Positions 9,488 to 18,750 of a DNA stretch of 64,000 bases are shown here, in pieces; position 1 is the first letter of the stretch, and each line of letters begins with the position of its first letter. The notes beneath the pieces are model-generated. The model saw only the letters and a program-made list of their open reading frames with translations. It ran no database searches and was not told the origin of the DNA. The stretch is from Paracidovorax cattleyae (GTDB taxonomy: Bacteria > Pseudomonadota > Gammaproteobacteria > Burkholderiales > Burkholderiaceae_C), in the NCBI RefSeq assembly GCF_900104515.1, contig NZ_FNJL01000005.1, forward strand, positions 124,001 to 188,000. Direction: 5' to 3'. Both the position numbers and the translations under genes were made by a program.

Positions 9488-10611
9488 CCGCATCCCTTGA
9501 ACTCCTTTCCGCCCTGCGACGCCGCGGCGCGCCGGCCCTGGTGGCCGCGGGTGTCGCGCTGCTGGCGGCGGGCGCGCAGGCCCAGGCACCGGCAGACTGG
9601 CGCCGCGACGCCGTGCCGTTCTATGACACCACGCACGCGCTGCTGGGGCTCTACACCCACTGGGGCCTGCCGCGCGCCACGGAGTTCGCCCAGGCATCGG
9701 GCGCCCTGCCTCCGGCGCTGCGCGCGCTCTGCACCGCAGCGCCCGACGGCTCGTCCGCGCCGCTGGCCGGCGCGCGCCAGGCGTGGCAGCGCGCCATGCT
9801 GGCCTGGGAGGGCCTCTCCGCCGTGGCCGTCGGCCCGGTGGTGGCGCGCCGCGCGCAGCGCCAGATCGACTTCATGCCCGCGCGCCCCCAGCTCATCGAG
9901 CGCGCGATCAAGGCGCAGCCGCAGGGCGCCACGGCCTTCGAGCGCGTGGGCACGCCGGCCAAGGGCCTGCCGGCGCTCGAATGGCTGCTGTGGACCCAGC
10001 CGGCGCAGCCCGCCTCTCCCGCGTGCGCGTACGCCGTGGAAGTCGCGCTCGACGTGGAGCGTGAAGCCGTGGCCCAGCAGGCCGCGTTCAGCGAGGCCGC
10101 GCACACCGACTGGGGTGCCGAGGAGCAGCAGGAGCGCTCCGCCCAGGCCATGGGCGAATTCATCAACCAGTGGGTGGGCGGCATCGAGCGCCTGCGCTGG
10201 GCGCACATGGAAAAGCCCCTGCGCGCCGCGCAGGGCACGCGTGCGCCCGACTATCCCCGTGCCGCGAGCGGCCAGATCCGGGCTGCCTGGAACGCCGAAT
10301 GGGCCGCCCTGCGCGCCCTGACGGTACAGGCCGACGGCACGCCCCCGGTACAGCCGGGCCAGGGAGCGGTGCCGCTGGAAACCTACCTGCGCGGGCGGGG
10401 CCTGAACCCCCTCGCCGACCGCCTTCGCGACGCGGCTTTGCGCATCGACGCGGCGATGGCGGCCGCTGCCAGTCCGGATGCCGCTGCACCCGACGGCCCG
10501 CGGGTGCTGCAGGCCGCGAAAGAGTTGAGTGCGCTCAAGCGCCTGGCCGAAGCCGAGGTGGCGCCGGCGCTGCAGGTCAGCATCGGGTTTTCGGATGCGG
10601 ACGGGGACTGA
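9484..10611 (+). CDS. second imelysin-family protein
   Basis: This 375-residue protein begins with a signal peptide (hydrophobic residues 16-32, ending AQAQA) and has the second-type imelysin motif GLPALEWLLW, in which the His of the canonical GxHxxE motif is replaced by Pro. The start ATG overlaps the preceding stop by four bases, indicating translational coupling to the di-haem protein. It is shorter and divergent from the first imelysin in the operon, consistent with a distinct role such as a partner subunit. Function is inferred from family and context only. Confidence 0.85.
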   Translation: MTASLELLSALRRRGAPALVAAGVALLAAGAQAQAPADWRRDAVPFYDTTHALLGLYTHWGLPRATEFAQASGALPPALRALCTAAPDGSSAPLAGARQAWQRAMLAWEGLSAVAVGPVVARRAQRQIDFMPARPQLIERAIKAQPQGATAFERVGTPAKGLPALEWLLWTQPAQPASPACAYAVEVALDVEREAVAQQAAFSEAAHTDWGAEEQQERSAQAMGEFINQWVGGIERLRWAHMEKPLRAAQGTRAPDYPRAASGQIRAAWNAEWAALRALTVQADGTPPVQPGQGAVPLETYLRGRGLNPLADRLRDAALRIDAAMAAAASPDAAAPDGPRVLQAAKELSALKRLAEAEVAPALQVSIGFSDADGD

Positions 10612-10615
10612 CGCG

Positions 10616-11788
10616 ATGAACGCATCTCGCGGGAAAGGCGGCATGGCCCCGGGCGGGCCTTCGCGGCGCGGGGCCCTGTGTACGCTGGCCGGCATCGGGC
10701 TCGCCATCCCGTTGTCCGGCGCCTGGAGCAGCGCGGGGGCGGCGGGTACGCCCCTGCGCCTCGCGGCCGCCTGGCAGCAGGAGGATGGCGGCTACCGCAT
10801 CGGCCTGCTGGAAGCACTGCCCGGATCCGGCACCGCACTGCGCGCGCTGCACGCGCTGGAGATTCCCACCCGCGCGCACGGCCTGTGCCCCCTGCCCGAT
10901 GGCAGCATCGTGGCCGCGTCGCGCCGCCCGGGCGACTGGCTGCTGCGCTGGTGGCCCGGTACGGCGCGCGAGCCCGTCTGGCAGTGGTCCGACGGCCAGC
11001 GCTCGTTCAATGGCCATGTGATCGCGTCACCGGACGCGCGCGCGCTGCTGTCCACGGAAACCGAGGCGGACACGGGCCGCAGCCTCGTCGTGCTGCGCGA
11101 TGCATCCACCCTGGAAGTGCGCGCGGAATGGCACGCGCAGGGCATCGATGCGCATGAACTGATCTGGGACCGGCGCGTGCCGGTGGACGGCATGCCGACC
11201 CTGATCGTGGCCAACGGCGGCGTGCCGACGGCCCCCGAGACCGGCCGCGTGAAACGGGCGCTGGACACCATGGATTCGTCCATCGTGCGCCTGCACGGAG
11301 GCACCGGCGAAACCCTCGGGCAATGGCGCCTCGGGGATCGCCGCCTGAGCCTGCGCCACCTCGCCTGGAATCCGCGTGCGGACGTGCTTGGCATCGCACT
11401 GCAGGCCGAGCACGACGGGCCGGATGCGCGCACCGCGGCGCCGGTGCTCGCGCTCTTCGATGGCAAGGCGCTGCGGGCCGCAGACCCGGCGCCGCAGGCA
11501 CTGCCCGGCGGCCTGCGGGGGTACGGAGGCAGCATCGCCGGATTGGCGCAAGGCTGGACCGTGAGCTGTCCCCGCGCCCAGGGCATCGCCGCCTTCGACG
11601 CCAGCGGCGCCTGGCAGCGCCTCATCCCGCTGCCCGAGGCCTGCGCCCTGGCGGTGCACGGTTCCGGGCTGTGGGCGGCAGGAGTGGACCATACCCTGCA
11701 GAACGCCCAGGCCACGGCACCGCTCCGACACCCCCACAGCCCCTCGCTCGCGGACGCGCGAATGGACAACCACTGGTACCCCGCCTGA
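10616..11788 (+). CDS. DUF1513 Tat-exported beta-propeller-like protein
   Basis: This 390-residue protein is the last gene of the iron operon, starting four bases after the preceding stop. The N-terminus carries a twin-arginine motif ([11 protein letters not shown]) followed by a hydrophobic stretch, so it should be exported folded by Tat. The rest contains repeated WD-like or propeller-like segments, for example [17 protein letters not shown], and matches the DUF1513 family that always accompanies imelysin and di-haem genes. The biochemical role is unknown. No terminator is visible after the stop; the next 122 bp are strikingly A+T-rich. Confidence 0.85.
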   Translation: MNASRGKGGMAPGGPSRRGALCTLAGIGLAIPLSGAWSSAGAAGTPLRLAAAWQQEDGGYRIGLLEALPGSGTALRALHALEIPTRAHGLCPLPDGSIVAASRRPGDWLLRWWPGTAREPVWQWSDGQRSFNGHVIASPDARALLSTETEADTGRSLVVLRDASTLEVRAEWHAQGIDAHELIWDRRVPVDGMPTLIVANGGVPTAPETGRVKRALDTMDSSIVRLHGGTGETLGQWRLGDRRLSLRHLAWNPRADVLGIALQAEHDGPDARTAAPVLALFDGKALRAADPAPQALPGGLRGYGGSIAGLAQGWTVSCPRAQGIAAFDASGAWQRLIPLPEACALAVHGSGLWAAGVDHTLQNAQATAPLRHPHSPSLADARMDNHWYPA

Positions 11789-11910
11789 TTCATAAACCAC
11801 GGCAGATATACATTCAAATACAATTACACGGAAAGTTATACAAGGCATTACAAGAGCACTCATTTGTGCAAGGTTTTACCTACACTCCGGCGATTCCCGC
11901 GAGGTCGCCA
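11789..11910 (+). promoter_or_regulatory. A+T-rich upstream region of the collagen-like cassette
   Basis: This 122-bp stretch is far richer in A and T than its surroundings, with repeated TTACA/TACAAG words (11824, 11837, 11848). It is the natural place for the promoter of the collagen-like gene, with TACACT at 11881 a possible -10, but no matching -35 was found. Such A+T-rich islands in a G+C-rich genome are typical binding sites for H-NS/MvaT-like silencers. Confidence 0.4.
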
Positions 11911-12729
11911 ATGCCTTTTCTTCCCCCCCACCGCACACGTCTGATCGCGCTCTGCTGGGCAGGCGCGCTGCACTGCCACGCCGCCCTGGCGGCGGACATC
12001 CTGCTCGCCCCTCCGCCCAACGGCGGCTTCTCGGTGACCAGCAGCGACAAGACGCAGATCCGGCTGCGCGTGGACGAGGCCTCGGGCACCGTCACACTGC
12101 CCGGGCTGGCCTCGGTGCCGCCACAGGGCACGCCCGTGTGCCATGGTCCGGGCGGCGTGCTCGGCGATTGCAGCGCCGGAGTGGTCGGTGCCACGGGTGC
12201 GACCGGCGCCACGGGTGCGACCGGCCCGGCAGGGGCGACCGGCCCCACGGGCAGCGCAGGGCCCACGGGGGCGACGGGCGCCGCAGGCCCCACGGGCGCA
12301 TCCGGCGCCACCGGAGCCACCGGCCCGGCGGGTGCGACCGGGCCTGCCGGCCCCGCGGGCCCGTCCGGGCCCACTGGTGCGACGGGAACGACAGGCGCAC
12401 AGGGCAGCGTCGGCCCCACCGGGCCCACGGGCGCGACCGGCTCCGTGAGCACGGCCGTCGCGATCCGCACCTTCACGCTGTCCACCGTGAACAGCGACGC
12501 CTGCGCGGTCGTGTCCTGCTGCAATCCCGGAGAGAAAGTGCTGGGTGGCGGGCATGCCGCGAACACCGGCAGGGTTTCGCCCGAAGATGCGGCCGTTTAT
12601 GTTGGCGAAAGCCGCCCGGTCGATAACTGCGGCGGATCCACGGGCACCCTCGGTTGGTCGGTGAAGATACTCAACTCGTACCGCGCGAACCTGCAGAGCT
12701 GCTCCGCCTACGCCATTTGCTCGCAGTAG
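11911..12729 (+). CDS. secreted collagen-like protein with 30 Gly-X-Y triplets
   Basis: This 272-residue protein has a signal peptide (residues 1-29, ending ALAAD), an N-terminal module of about 60 residues, then 30 uninterrupted Gly-X-Y triplets (residues 90-179) made mostly of GAT, GPT and GPA. The Cys-rich C-terminal domain (residues 185-272) contains [12 protein letters not shown] and ends [10 protein letters not shown], resembling the C-terminal domain of other secreted proteobacterial proteins. The Thr-rich triplets recall BclA-type bacterial collagens, in which Thr is glycosylated. It lies 23 bp upstream of a beta-hydroxylase and a sulfotransferase, which makes it a candidate substrate for modification. 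Confidence 0.85.
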   Translation: MPFLPPHRTRLIALCWAGALHCHAALAADILLAPPPNGGFSVTSSDKTQIRLRVDEASGTVTLPGLASVPPQGTPVCHGPGGVLGDCSAGVVGATGATGATGATGPAGATGPTGSAGPTGATGAAGPTGASGATGATGPAGATGPAGPAGPSGPTGATGTTGAQGSVGPTGPTGATGSVSTAVAIRTFTLSTVNSDACAVVSCCNPGEKVLGGGHAANTGRVSPEDAAVYVGESRPVDNCGGSTGTLGWSVKILNSYRANLQSCSAYAICSQ

Positions 12730-12752
12730 CGCCAAGCCTTCCGGTTACCACG

Positions 12753-13607
12753 ATGACCGAGACCACGCACACGCCCCGGGCCCACCGCTGCGCCGCTCCG
12801 GAGGACTTTCCGCGCGCCCGCCGCATCGCGCGCGGCGTGGACATGGCTGCCGCGCTGGCGGAAGTCGATGCATTGCCGCACGCCCGGTGGGGGCCGCACT
12901 TCAATCTCGCCAAGCACAACGGCGGCTGGCACGTGGCCGCATTGCGCGGCACGCCCCGCTCGCCCCTGGCCGCCGCGCCGGGGGAGTTCTCCGCCGACCT
13001 CTACCAGGACGGCGCAGCGATGGCGCAGTGCCCGTCCGTGCGCGCGCTGGTGGCCGCCATCGCGGGCGACGCGCCCCTCAAATCGGTGCGGGTGCTGCGG
13101 CTGGCACCCGGGGGCACCATCCTCGAACACACCGATCCGGGCGTCGGCCTGCGGGACGGCGAAGCCCGCCTGCACCTGCCGCTGCGCACGCACGACGAGG
13201 TCTTCTTCTACGTAGGCAGCGAGCGCGTACCCATGCGCGCCGGAGAATGGTGGTACGCCGATTTTTCCCTGCCCCACCGCGTGTCCAACCGGGGAGCGCG
13301 CGAGCGCCTGCACCTTGTGGTGGACTGCGCGGCCACGCCCGCGCTGAGCGGGGCCATTGCCGCGGGAGACGCGGGCGAGCCGCTGCCCGAAGCGCACGAT
13401 CCGCAATGTCAGTTCGCACGGTTCCGCCAGGAAGTCTTCGGCGATCCGGCGCTGCAGGAGCGCCTGATCGGCATCCGCTCGCGCGAGGATTTCGCGCAGG
13501 CCTGCGTGCAACAGGGCCAGGCCCTGGGCCGGTATTTTTCCGAGGCGGAGGTCCTGTCCGCCATGGCCTGCGGGCGCGATGCATGGATGCGGCAATGGAT
13601 CGTATGA
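12753..13607 (+). CDS. aspartyl/asparaginyl beta-hydroxylase-like dioxygenase
   Basis: This 284-residue protein belongs to the Asp/Asn beta-hydroxylase family (PF05118), 2-oxoglutarate- and Fe(II)-dependent dioxygenases. The iron-binding triad is visible as HTD (His126, Asp128) and the His of PHRVSN (His175); RLHLPL and RERLHLVVD supply the 2-oxoglutarate-binding arginine region. No signal peptide is evident, so it acts in the cytoplasm, before export of any substrate. Its stop overlaps the sulfotransferase start (ATGA at 13604), so the two are translationally coupled. The substrate is unknown; candidates are the collagen-like and tail-collar proteins encoded on either side, or a small metabolite. 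Confidence 0.82.
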   Translation: MTETTHTPRAHRCAAPEDFPRARRIARGVDMAAALAEVDALPHARWGPHFNLAKHNGGWHVAALRGTPRSPLAAAPGEFSADLYQDGAAMAQCPSVRALVAAIAGDAPLKSVRVLRLAPGGTILEHTDPGVGLRDGEARLHLPLRTHDEVFFYVGSERVPMRAGEWWYADFSLPHRVSNRGARERLHLVVDCAATPALSGAIAAGDAGEPLPEAHDPQCQFARFRQEVFGDPALQERLIGIRSREDFAQACVQQGQALGRYFSEAEVLSAMACGRDAWMRQWIV

Positions 13608-14653
13608 ATTTCGAGGGCTGGTCGCCCATTCGCATCTATCGGGAGCCGGGCGGCGAACTGCTCGTGGACTGGATGCGCGCGCCGCCGGAAGTCACGCGCA
13701 CGCCCTTCTTCGCCGATGGCGTGCAGAACGCGATGCAGTGGCCGTTCCACCAGGCATTCCGCCGCCAGACGCCTCTGGCCGACCTGATCGACTGGGCACA
13801 CACCTCGCCGGGCCTGCAGCCGTCGGGCATCGTCTTCCACGTCTCGCGCTGCGGCTCGACGCTCGTCACCCAGGCGTTCGCGGCGCTTGAGGACCACGTG
13901 GCCCTGTCGGAACCGCCGCCGCTGGACGACCTGCTGCGTGCGGAACACCGGCTGCCCGGCCTGGACGCGGCCCAGGCACTCGCTGCTGCGCGGGCCTTCG
14001 CGAGCGCATGGGCCCAGCCGTCGCTGCCCGGACATGGAAGCCGGCGCAGCCATCTCGTCATCAAGTGCGACTGCTGGGACACGGCCCTGGCCGGCCGTAT
14101 CGCCGAAGCCTGGCCCGATACGCCGTGGCTTTTCCTGTACCGCGATCCGGTGGAGGTGCTGGTGTCGCAGATGCAGCAGCGTGCGGCCTACCTGATCCCC
14201 GGCGGACCGCTCGGCGTCAACCCCGCAGGCATCCCTTTCGACGAAGCGCTGCACATGGGTCCGGAAACCTATTGCGCGCGCAGCCTGGGCAGCATCTACG
14301 CGGCGATGGTCCGGGAATTCCGGCCGGAATGCACGCTGCTGCTCGACTACCGGCAACTGCCCGAGGCCATCTCCCGGGCGATAGCACTGCATTTCGGCAT
14401 GCAGCCCGGCGCGCAGGCCATCGAACGCATGCAGGCCACCTTCGGCGTGCATGCGAAGAATCCCTCACACCCCTTCGCCCCCGATGCCGGGCGCAAGCAC
14501 CACGAGGCGCCGCAGCGCCTGCGTGCGCTGGCGCAGGAATGGATCGCCCCGCACTACGATGCCCTGGAGCGGCTGCGCGCCCGCCAGGACGGCGAGGCGC
14601 GGGCGGCCGGCCACAGGCCCGGCGCCCTTGCCACAGGAGCGACACTCCCATGA
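13604..14653 (+). CDS. sulfotransferase-family protein
   Basis: This 349-residue cytoplasmic protein contains the PAPS 5'-phosphosulfate loop FHVSRCGSTL (Ser81 to Leu87) typical of sulfotransferases, and a candidate 3'-phosphate site around LFLYRDPVEVLVSQM. The start chosen, ATG at 13604, gives a four-base overlap with the preceding stop; an in-frame ATG at 13595 would add three residues. The family transfers sulfate from PAPS to hydroxyl or amino groups of glycans, peptides or small molecules. Its position directly behind a hydroxylase suggests sulfation of a hydroxylated product. Its stop overlaps the next start (ATGA at 14650). Confidence 0.82.
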   Translation: MNFEGWSPIRIYREPGGELLVDWMRAPPEVTRTPFFADGVQNAMQWPFHQAFRRQTPLADLIDWAHTSPGLQPSGIVFHVSRCGSTLVTQAFAALEDHVALSEPPPLDDLLRAEHRLPGLDAAQALAAARAFASAWAQPSLPGHGSRRSHLVIKCDCWDTALAGRIAEAWPDTPWLFLYRDPVEVLVSQMQQRAAYLIPGGPLGVNPAGIPFDEALHMGPETYCARSLGSIYAAMVREFRPECTLLLDYRQLPEAISRAIALHFGMQPGAQAIERMQATFGVHAKNPSHPFAPDAGRKHHEAPQRLRALAQEWIAPHYDALERLRARQDGEARAAGHRPGALATGATLP

Positions 14654-15699
14654 CCCTTCCGCCCCCCCCCACTGCGCGCCTCGGCCGCCGCGGCTTTCTC
14701 GGGGCATCGGCGTCCACGGCCGCCGCCGCGGCCTGCGCCCCGGCCTCCGGCCTGGCGGCAACGGCCACGCGCGCCAGCGAACGGCCCGCCCCCGGTGCGC
14801 GCCTCACCGTGGGCGTGCTGCTGCCCGAATCGTCCCGCTACCCCACGCTGTCCGCGGAGTTCCTTGCCGGGCTGGACGCCGGGGCCGCCGCTTCCGGCCT
14901 GGCATCGCCGCGCTGGTTGCCCCTGCCCTATGGCCGCAGCGTGCGATCGGCGCTGCAGCAGGCCCGGGCCGCCGTGGAAACCGGCACGGTGGATGCCCTG
15001 GCGGGCTGGCTGCCCGTGGACTCCGCCATGGAATTCGCGCCGCTGCTGCAGCGGCACGGCGTGCCATTCCTCGCGAGCGATACGGGCGCCGACCGGCTTC
15101 CCGACCGCCCCGCCGCACGCTCGCCCTGGCTCGTTCCGCATACCCTGGAGTTGTGGCAGTCCTGTGCCCGCCTGGGGCGAGAGGCACCGCGTCGCTGGGG
15201 TACCCGTGCGGTGCTCTGCATGGGCCTGCTCGAAAGCGGATACGACTTTCCTCACGAGTTCCGTGCAGCCTTCGAGGCCGCCGGGGGTACGGTGGCCGCC
15301 ACCCATGTCTCGGGCCTGCCGGACGGACGGCCCGAATTCGACGGGCTGCGGTCCGTGCTGAAGGGAACGGCCGCCGATTTCGTGGTGGTGCTTTACTCGG
15401 GCAGGCAGGCGGAGCGCTTCCGCGCGGCATGGCAGCGCCTCGGCATGGACCGCCAGCAGCCCCTGGTGGGCAGCCCGGTCGCGCTCGAAAGCCCGCTGTC
15501 CGCAGCGTCCCCGGCAGCGGCACTGCAGTTGGGCACCGATGCAGGGGAGCGCCTGGCACGGTGGCAGGCGGCGGTCCCTGGCGGGGCGCTGGCGGCCCTG
15601 GCCCGGCTGCACGCCGCCCTCCAGGAACCGGCATTCCTGCCCACGGCCGCACGCCCGGGCGTGCGCAGTGGCTGGACCAATCCCTATCTCGTGACTTGA
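14650..15699 (+). CDS. Tat-exported periplasmic-binding-protein-like protein
   Basis: This 349-residue protein has a twin-arginine signal (GRRGFLGAS, Arg13-Arg14) and then two lobes resembling the branched-chain amino-acid type ABC receptor fold (Peripla_BP_6), for example LTVGVLLPESSRYP and FVVVLYSGRQAERF. No permease or ATPase gene is nearby, so it may be a sensor or accessory protein and not part of a transporter. The start overlaps the sulfotransferase stop, and the tail-collar gene follows after 15 bp. Its ligand cannot be read from the sequence. Confidence 0.72.
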   Translation: MTLPPPPTARLGRRGFLGASASTAAAAACAPASGLAATATRASERPAPGARLTVGVLLPESSRYPTLSAEFLAGLDAGAAASGLASPRWLPLPYGRSVRSALQQARAAVETGTVDALAGWLPVDSAMEFAPLLQRHGVPFLASDTGADRLPDRPAARSPWLVPHTLELWQSCARLGREAPRRWGTRAVLCMGLLESGYDFPHEFRAAFEAAGGTVAATHVSGLPDGRPEFDGLRSVLKGTAADFVVVLYSGRQAERFRAAWQRLGMDRQQPLVGSPVALESPLSAASPAAALQLGTDAGERLARWQAAVPGGALAALARLHAALQEPAFLPTAARPGVRSGWTNPYLVT

Positions 15700-15714
15700 T
15701 CAAGGACAAAAGAC

Positions 15715-16245
15715 ATGGCCATGGATCCATTCATCGGCGAAATCAGCATTTTCGCCGGCAACTATCCTCCCAGAGGCTGGGCGTTCTGCCAGGGGCAGAT
15801 CCTGTCCATCTCCCAGAACGCGGCGCTCTTTTCACTGCTGGGCACCACCTACGGGGGCAACGGCACCACGACGTTCGCGCTGCCGGACCTGCGGGGGCGC
15901 ATACCGCTGGGCCAGGGTCAGGGACCCGGCCTGCAGACCTACGTTCAGGGGCAGGTGGGCGGGCAGGAGGCCGTGACGCTGCTGAACAGCCAGATGCCCA
16001 TGCACGTCCACCCCACATCGGTGGCGGTGAGCAGCAGTGCCGGGAACACCGCGGCACCCAATGGCCGCTACCTTGCCGCTTCCGACCAGCGCAACAACCA
16101 GTACACCGACCAAAACGGGAATGGCAACCTGGGGGGCGTTTCGGGCGGTGTAGCGGGAGGCAGCCAGTCGCACGAAAACATGCAGCCCTACCTCTGCATC
16201 AACTTCATCATCGCCCTGCAGGGCGTCTTTCCGTCGCGCAACTGA
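15715..16245 (+). CDS. phage tail-collar domain protein (microcystin-dependent protein family)
   Basis: This 176-residue protein begins MAMDPFIGEISIFAGNYPPR and contains the collar signature LPDLRGRIPLGQGQGPGL, matching the tail-collar/MdpB-type family. Such proteins occur outside phages as stand-alone bacterial genes, often several in a row and often secreted or cell-associated; their role is unknown. There is no signal peptide. A purine-rich stretch (aaggacaaaaga) precedes the ATG at 15715; an ATG at 15721 is an alternative. It is the last gene of the cassette and converges with uvrD. No other phage gene is present. Confidence 0.85.
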   Translation: MAMDPFIGEISIFAGNYPPRGWAFCQGQILSISQNAALFSLLGTTYGGNGTTTFALPDLRGRIPLGQGQGPGLQTYVQGQVGGQEAVTLLNSQMPMHVHPTSVAVSSSAGNTAAPNGRYLAASDQRNNQYTDQNGNGNLGGVSGGVAGGSQSHENMQPYLCINFIIALQGVFPSRN

Positions 16246-16290
16246 CCGGCCGGGCCGGCGATCGTCTCGTCTGCCGGCACGGCCCCCGCA

Positions 16291-18744
16291 TCAATCCACC
16301 ACCGTGAGCTTGGCCACCGACAGCGCCAGCCACTTGGTGCCATGGCGGGGGAAGTTCACCTGCGCGCGCGCATCGTCGCCCGCGCCTTCGAGCGACAGCA
16401 CCTTGCCCTCGCCGAACTTGGTGTGGAACACCGCCAGGCCCACGCGCAGCCCATGCGTGGGCGGTACCTTCTGCGCCGGCACGGGCGGGCTCGCGAAGCT
16501 TTCGGACTTGCCCGATCCGAAGCCACCCCACGGCGCGCCTGCGCTCCCGCTCCGTCCGCCGGACTGCGGCGCGAAGCTGCCGAAGCCTTGCTGCTTGGGC
16601 GTGATCCATTTCAGAGCCGCCTCGGGCAGTTCGTCGAAGAACCGGCTCTTGATGTTGTAGCGCGTCTGCCCGTGCAGCAGGCGCGTCTGCGAATGGCTCA
16701 GGTAGAGCCGCTTGCGCGCGCGCGTGATCGCCACGTACATCAGGCGGCGCTCTTCCTCCAGGCCGTCCCGGTCGCTCATCGAGTTCTCGTGCGGGAACAG
16801 GCCCTCCTCCATGCCGCCGATGAACACGGCGTCGAACTCCAGCCCCTTGGAGGCGTGCACCGTCATGAGCTGCACGGCGTCCTGCCCGGCCTGGGCCTGG
16901 TTGTCACCGGCCTCCAGCGCCGCATGGGTGAGGAAGGCCACCAGCGGCGAGAGCGTCTCGCCGGTGTCGGCATCCACCACGCCTGGCAGCGGCTCGTCGA
17001 CCACGGGCTGCGACGGGTCGATGCCCTGGCTGGCCGGGCTCTGGCGCAGGCTGTTGCCATGCTCGTCCACCGGCAGCGCGACGGCGTCCCGCCCGAAGCC
17101 TTCCTGCGTCACGAAGCTCTCGGCGGCGTTGATCAGTTCCTCCAGGTTCTCCAGCCGGTCCGCGCCTTCCTTCTCGGCGCGGTAGTGCTCCACCAGCCCG
17201 CTCGATTCGAGCATCTGGCCGATGATCTCGCGCAGGGTCTGGCCCTGCGTCTGCTCGCGCATCACATCCACCATGGCGACGAACGCGCCCAGGTTGGCGC
17301 CCGCCTTGCCGGGCACGGCACTCACGGCATCGTGCAGCGAGCAGCCGGCCTGCCGCGCCGCGTCCTGCAGCACCTCGACCGAGCGTGCCCCGATGCCGCG
17401 CGGCGGGAAGTTCACCACGCGCATGAAGCTCGTGTCGTCGTGCGGGTTCTCCAGCAGGCGCAGGTAGGCCAGCGCATGCTTGATTTCCGCGCGCTCGAAG
17501 AAGCGCAGGCCGCCGTACACGCGGTAGGGCACCGCGGCATTGAACAGCGCCGATTCGATCACCCGGCTCTGCGCGTTGCTGCGGTAGAGCACGGCGATCT
17601 CGCGTCGCTCGAAGCCGTCATTGCGCGCGAGCTGGCGGATCTCGTCCACCATCCATTGCGCCTCCGCCAGGTCGGTGGGCGCTTCATACACGCGCACAGG
17701 CTCGCCGGGTCCCTGCGTGGTGCGCAGGTTCTTGCCCAGGCGGCGGCTGTTGTGGCTGATGAGGGCGTTGGCCGAATCCAGGATGTTGCTATAGCTGCGG
17801 TAGTTCTGCTCCAGCTTGATCTGGTGGCGCACGTCGAACTCCCGCACGAAATCCTGCATGTTGCCCACGCGCGCGCCGCGGAAGGCGTAAATGCTCTGGT
17901 CGTCGTCGCCCACCGCCAGCACGCTGCCGTGCGTGACGAGGCGGCCGTCCACCATGTCGCCCGCGAGCTGCTTGAGCCAGGCGTACTGCAGCTTGTTCGT
18001 ATCCTGGAATTCGTCCACCAGGATGTGCTGGAAGCGCCGCTGGTAGTGCGCGCGGATCGGGTCGTTGCCCTGCAGCAGTTCATAGCTGCGCAGCATCAGC
18101 TCGCCGAAATCCACCACGCCCTCGCGCTGGCACTGCTCCTCGTACAGCTGGTAGAGCTCCACCTTCTTGCGCCCGTCCGCATCGCGTGGATCCACGTCGC
18201 CGGGCCGCAGTCCCTCTTCCTTGCAGCCGCTGATGAAGTAGGCCATCTGCTTCGGAGGAAAGCGCTCCTCGTCGATGTTGAACTGCTTGCACAGCCGCTT
18301 CACGGCCGAGAGCTGGTCCTGCGTGTCCAGGATCTGGAAGGTGGAGGGCAACCCTGCCGACTTGTGGTGGGCGCGCAGCAGCCGGTTGCACAGGCCGTGG
18401 AAGGTGCCGATCCACATGCCGCGCATATTCACCGGCAGCATGGCCGAGAGGCGGGCCGTCATTTCCTTGGCGGCCTTGTTGGTGAAGGTGACGGCCAGGA
18501 TGCCGCCGGGGGTGGCGTAGCCGTTCTGCAGCAGCCAGGCAATGCGCGTGGTGAGCACGCGGGTCTTGCCGGAGCCGGCACCGGCCAGGATGAGCGCATG
18601 GCCGGCGGGCAGGGTCACGGCCGCGAGCTGCTCGTCGTTCAGGTTCTGCAGCAGGGGCGATGCGGCCGCCGGCGGCGTGGCCGGGCCTGGCTCGGCAGCG
18701 CCGAAAGGCGCTGGCGCGCCGGAAAACAGGTCGTGTGGGAGCAT
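16291..18744 (-). CDS. uvrD: ATP-dependent DNA helicase UvrD/PcrA type
   Basis: UvrD unwinds DNA 3' to 5' in nucleotide excision and mismatch repair. The 817-residue protein is a superfamily 1A helicase with Walker A AGAGSGKTR near residue 55, motif Ia TFTNKAAKEM, Walker B LVDEFQDTN, motif III GDDDQSIYAFRGA, motif V VHASKGLEFD and motif VI YVAITRARKRLYL. The C-terminal tail has the short LFHTKFGEGKVL-like domain that contacts RNA polymerase in PcrA/UvrD. The ATG at 18744 lies six bases downstream of a TACAAT box, implying a leaderless mRNA. It converges with the tail-collar gene. Confidence 0.96.
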   Translation of the reverse strand: MLPHDLFSGAPAPFGAAEPGPATPPAAASPLLQNLNDEQLAAVTLPAGHALILAGAGSGKTRVLTTRIAWLLQNGYATPGGILAVTFTNKAAKEMTARLSAMLPVNMRGMWIGTFHGLCNRLLRAHHKSAGLPSTFQILDTQDQLSAVKRLCKQFNIDEERFPPKQMAYFISGCKEEGLRPGDVDPRDADGRKKVELYQLYEEQCQREGVVDFGELMLRSYELLQGNDPIRAHYQRRFQHILVDEFQDTNKLQYAWLKQLAGDMVDGRLVTHGSVLAVGDDDQSIYAFRGARVGNMQDFVREFDVRHQIKLEQNYRSYSNILDSANALISHNSRRLGKNLRTTQGPGEPVRVYEAPTDLAEAQWMVDEIRQLARNDGFERREIAVLYRSNAQSRVIESALFNAAVPYRVYGGLRFFERAEIKHALAYLRLLENPHDDTSFMRVVNFPPRGIGARSVEVLQDAARQAGCSLHDAVSAVPGKAGANLGAFVAMVDVMREQTQGQTLREIIGQMLESSGLVEHYRAEKEGADRLENLEELINAAESFVTQEGFGRDAVALPVDEHGNSLRQSPASQGIDPSQPVVDEPLPGVVDADTGETLSPLVAFLTHAALEAGDNQAQAGQDAVQLMTVHASKGLEFDAVFIGGMEEGLFPHENSMSDRDGLEEERRLMYVAITRARKRLYLSHSQTRLLHGQTRYNIKSRFFDELPEAALKWITPKQQGFGSFAPQSGGRSGSAGAPWGGFGSGKSESFASPPVPAQKVPPTHGLRVGLAVFHTKFGEGKVLSLEGAGDDARAQVNFPRHGTKWLALSVAKLTVVD

Positions 18745-18750
18745 GCCCCC

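Noticed and set aside
12178-12447. Short tandem DNA repeat or CRISPR-like array
   Set aside because: The 9-bp periodicity simply encodes Gly-X-Y triplets; there are no spacers and no regular repeat units.
15715-16245. Prophage remnant, suggested by the tail-collar gene
   Set aside because: No other phage gene is nearby, and stand-alone tail-collar genes of this type are common in bacteria.
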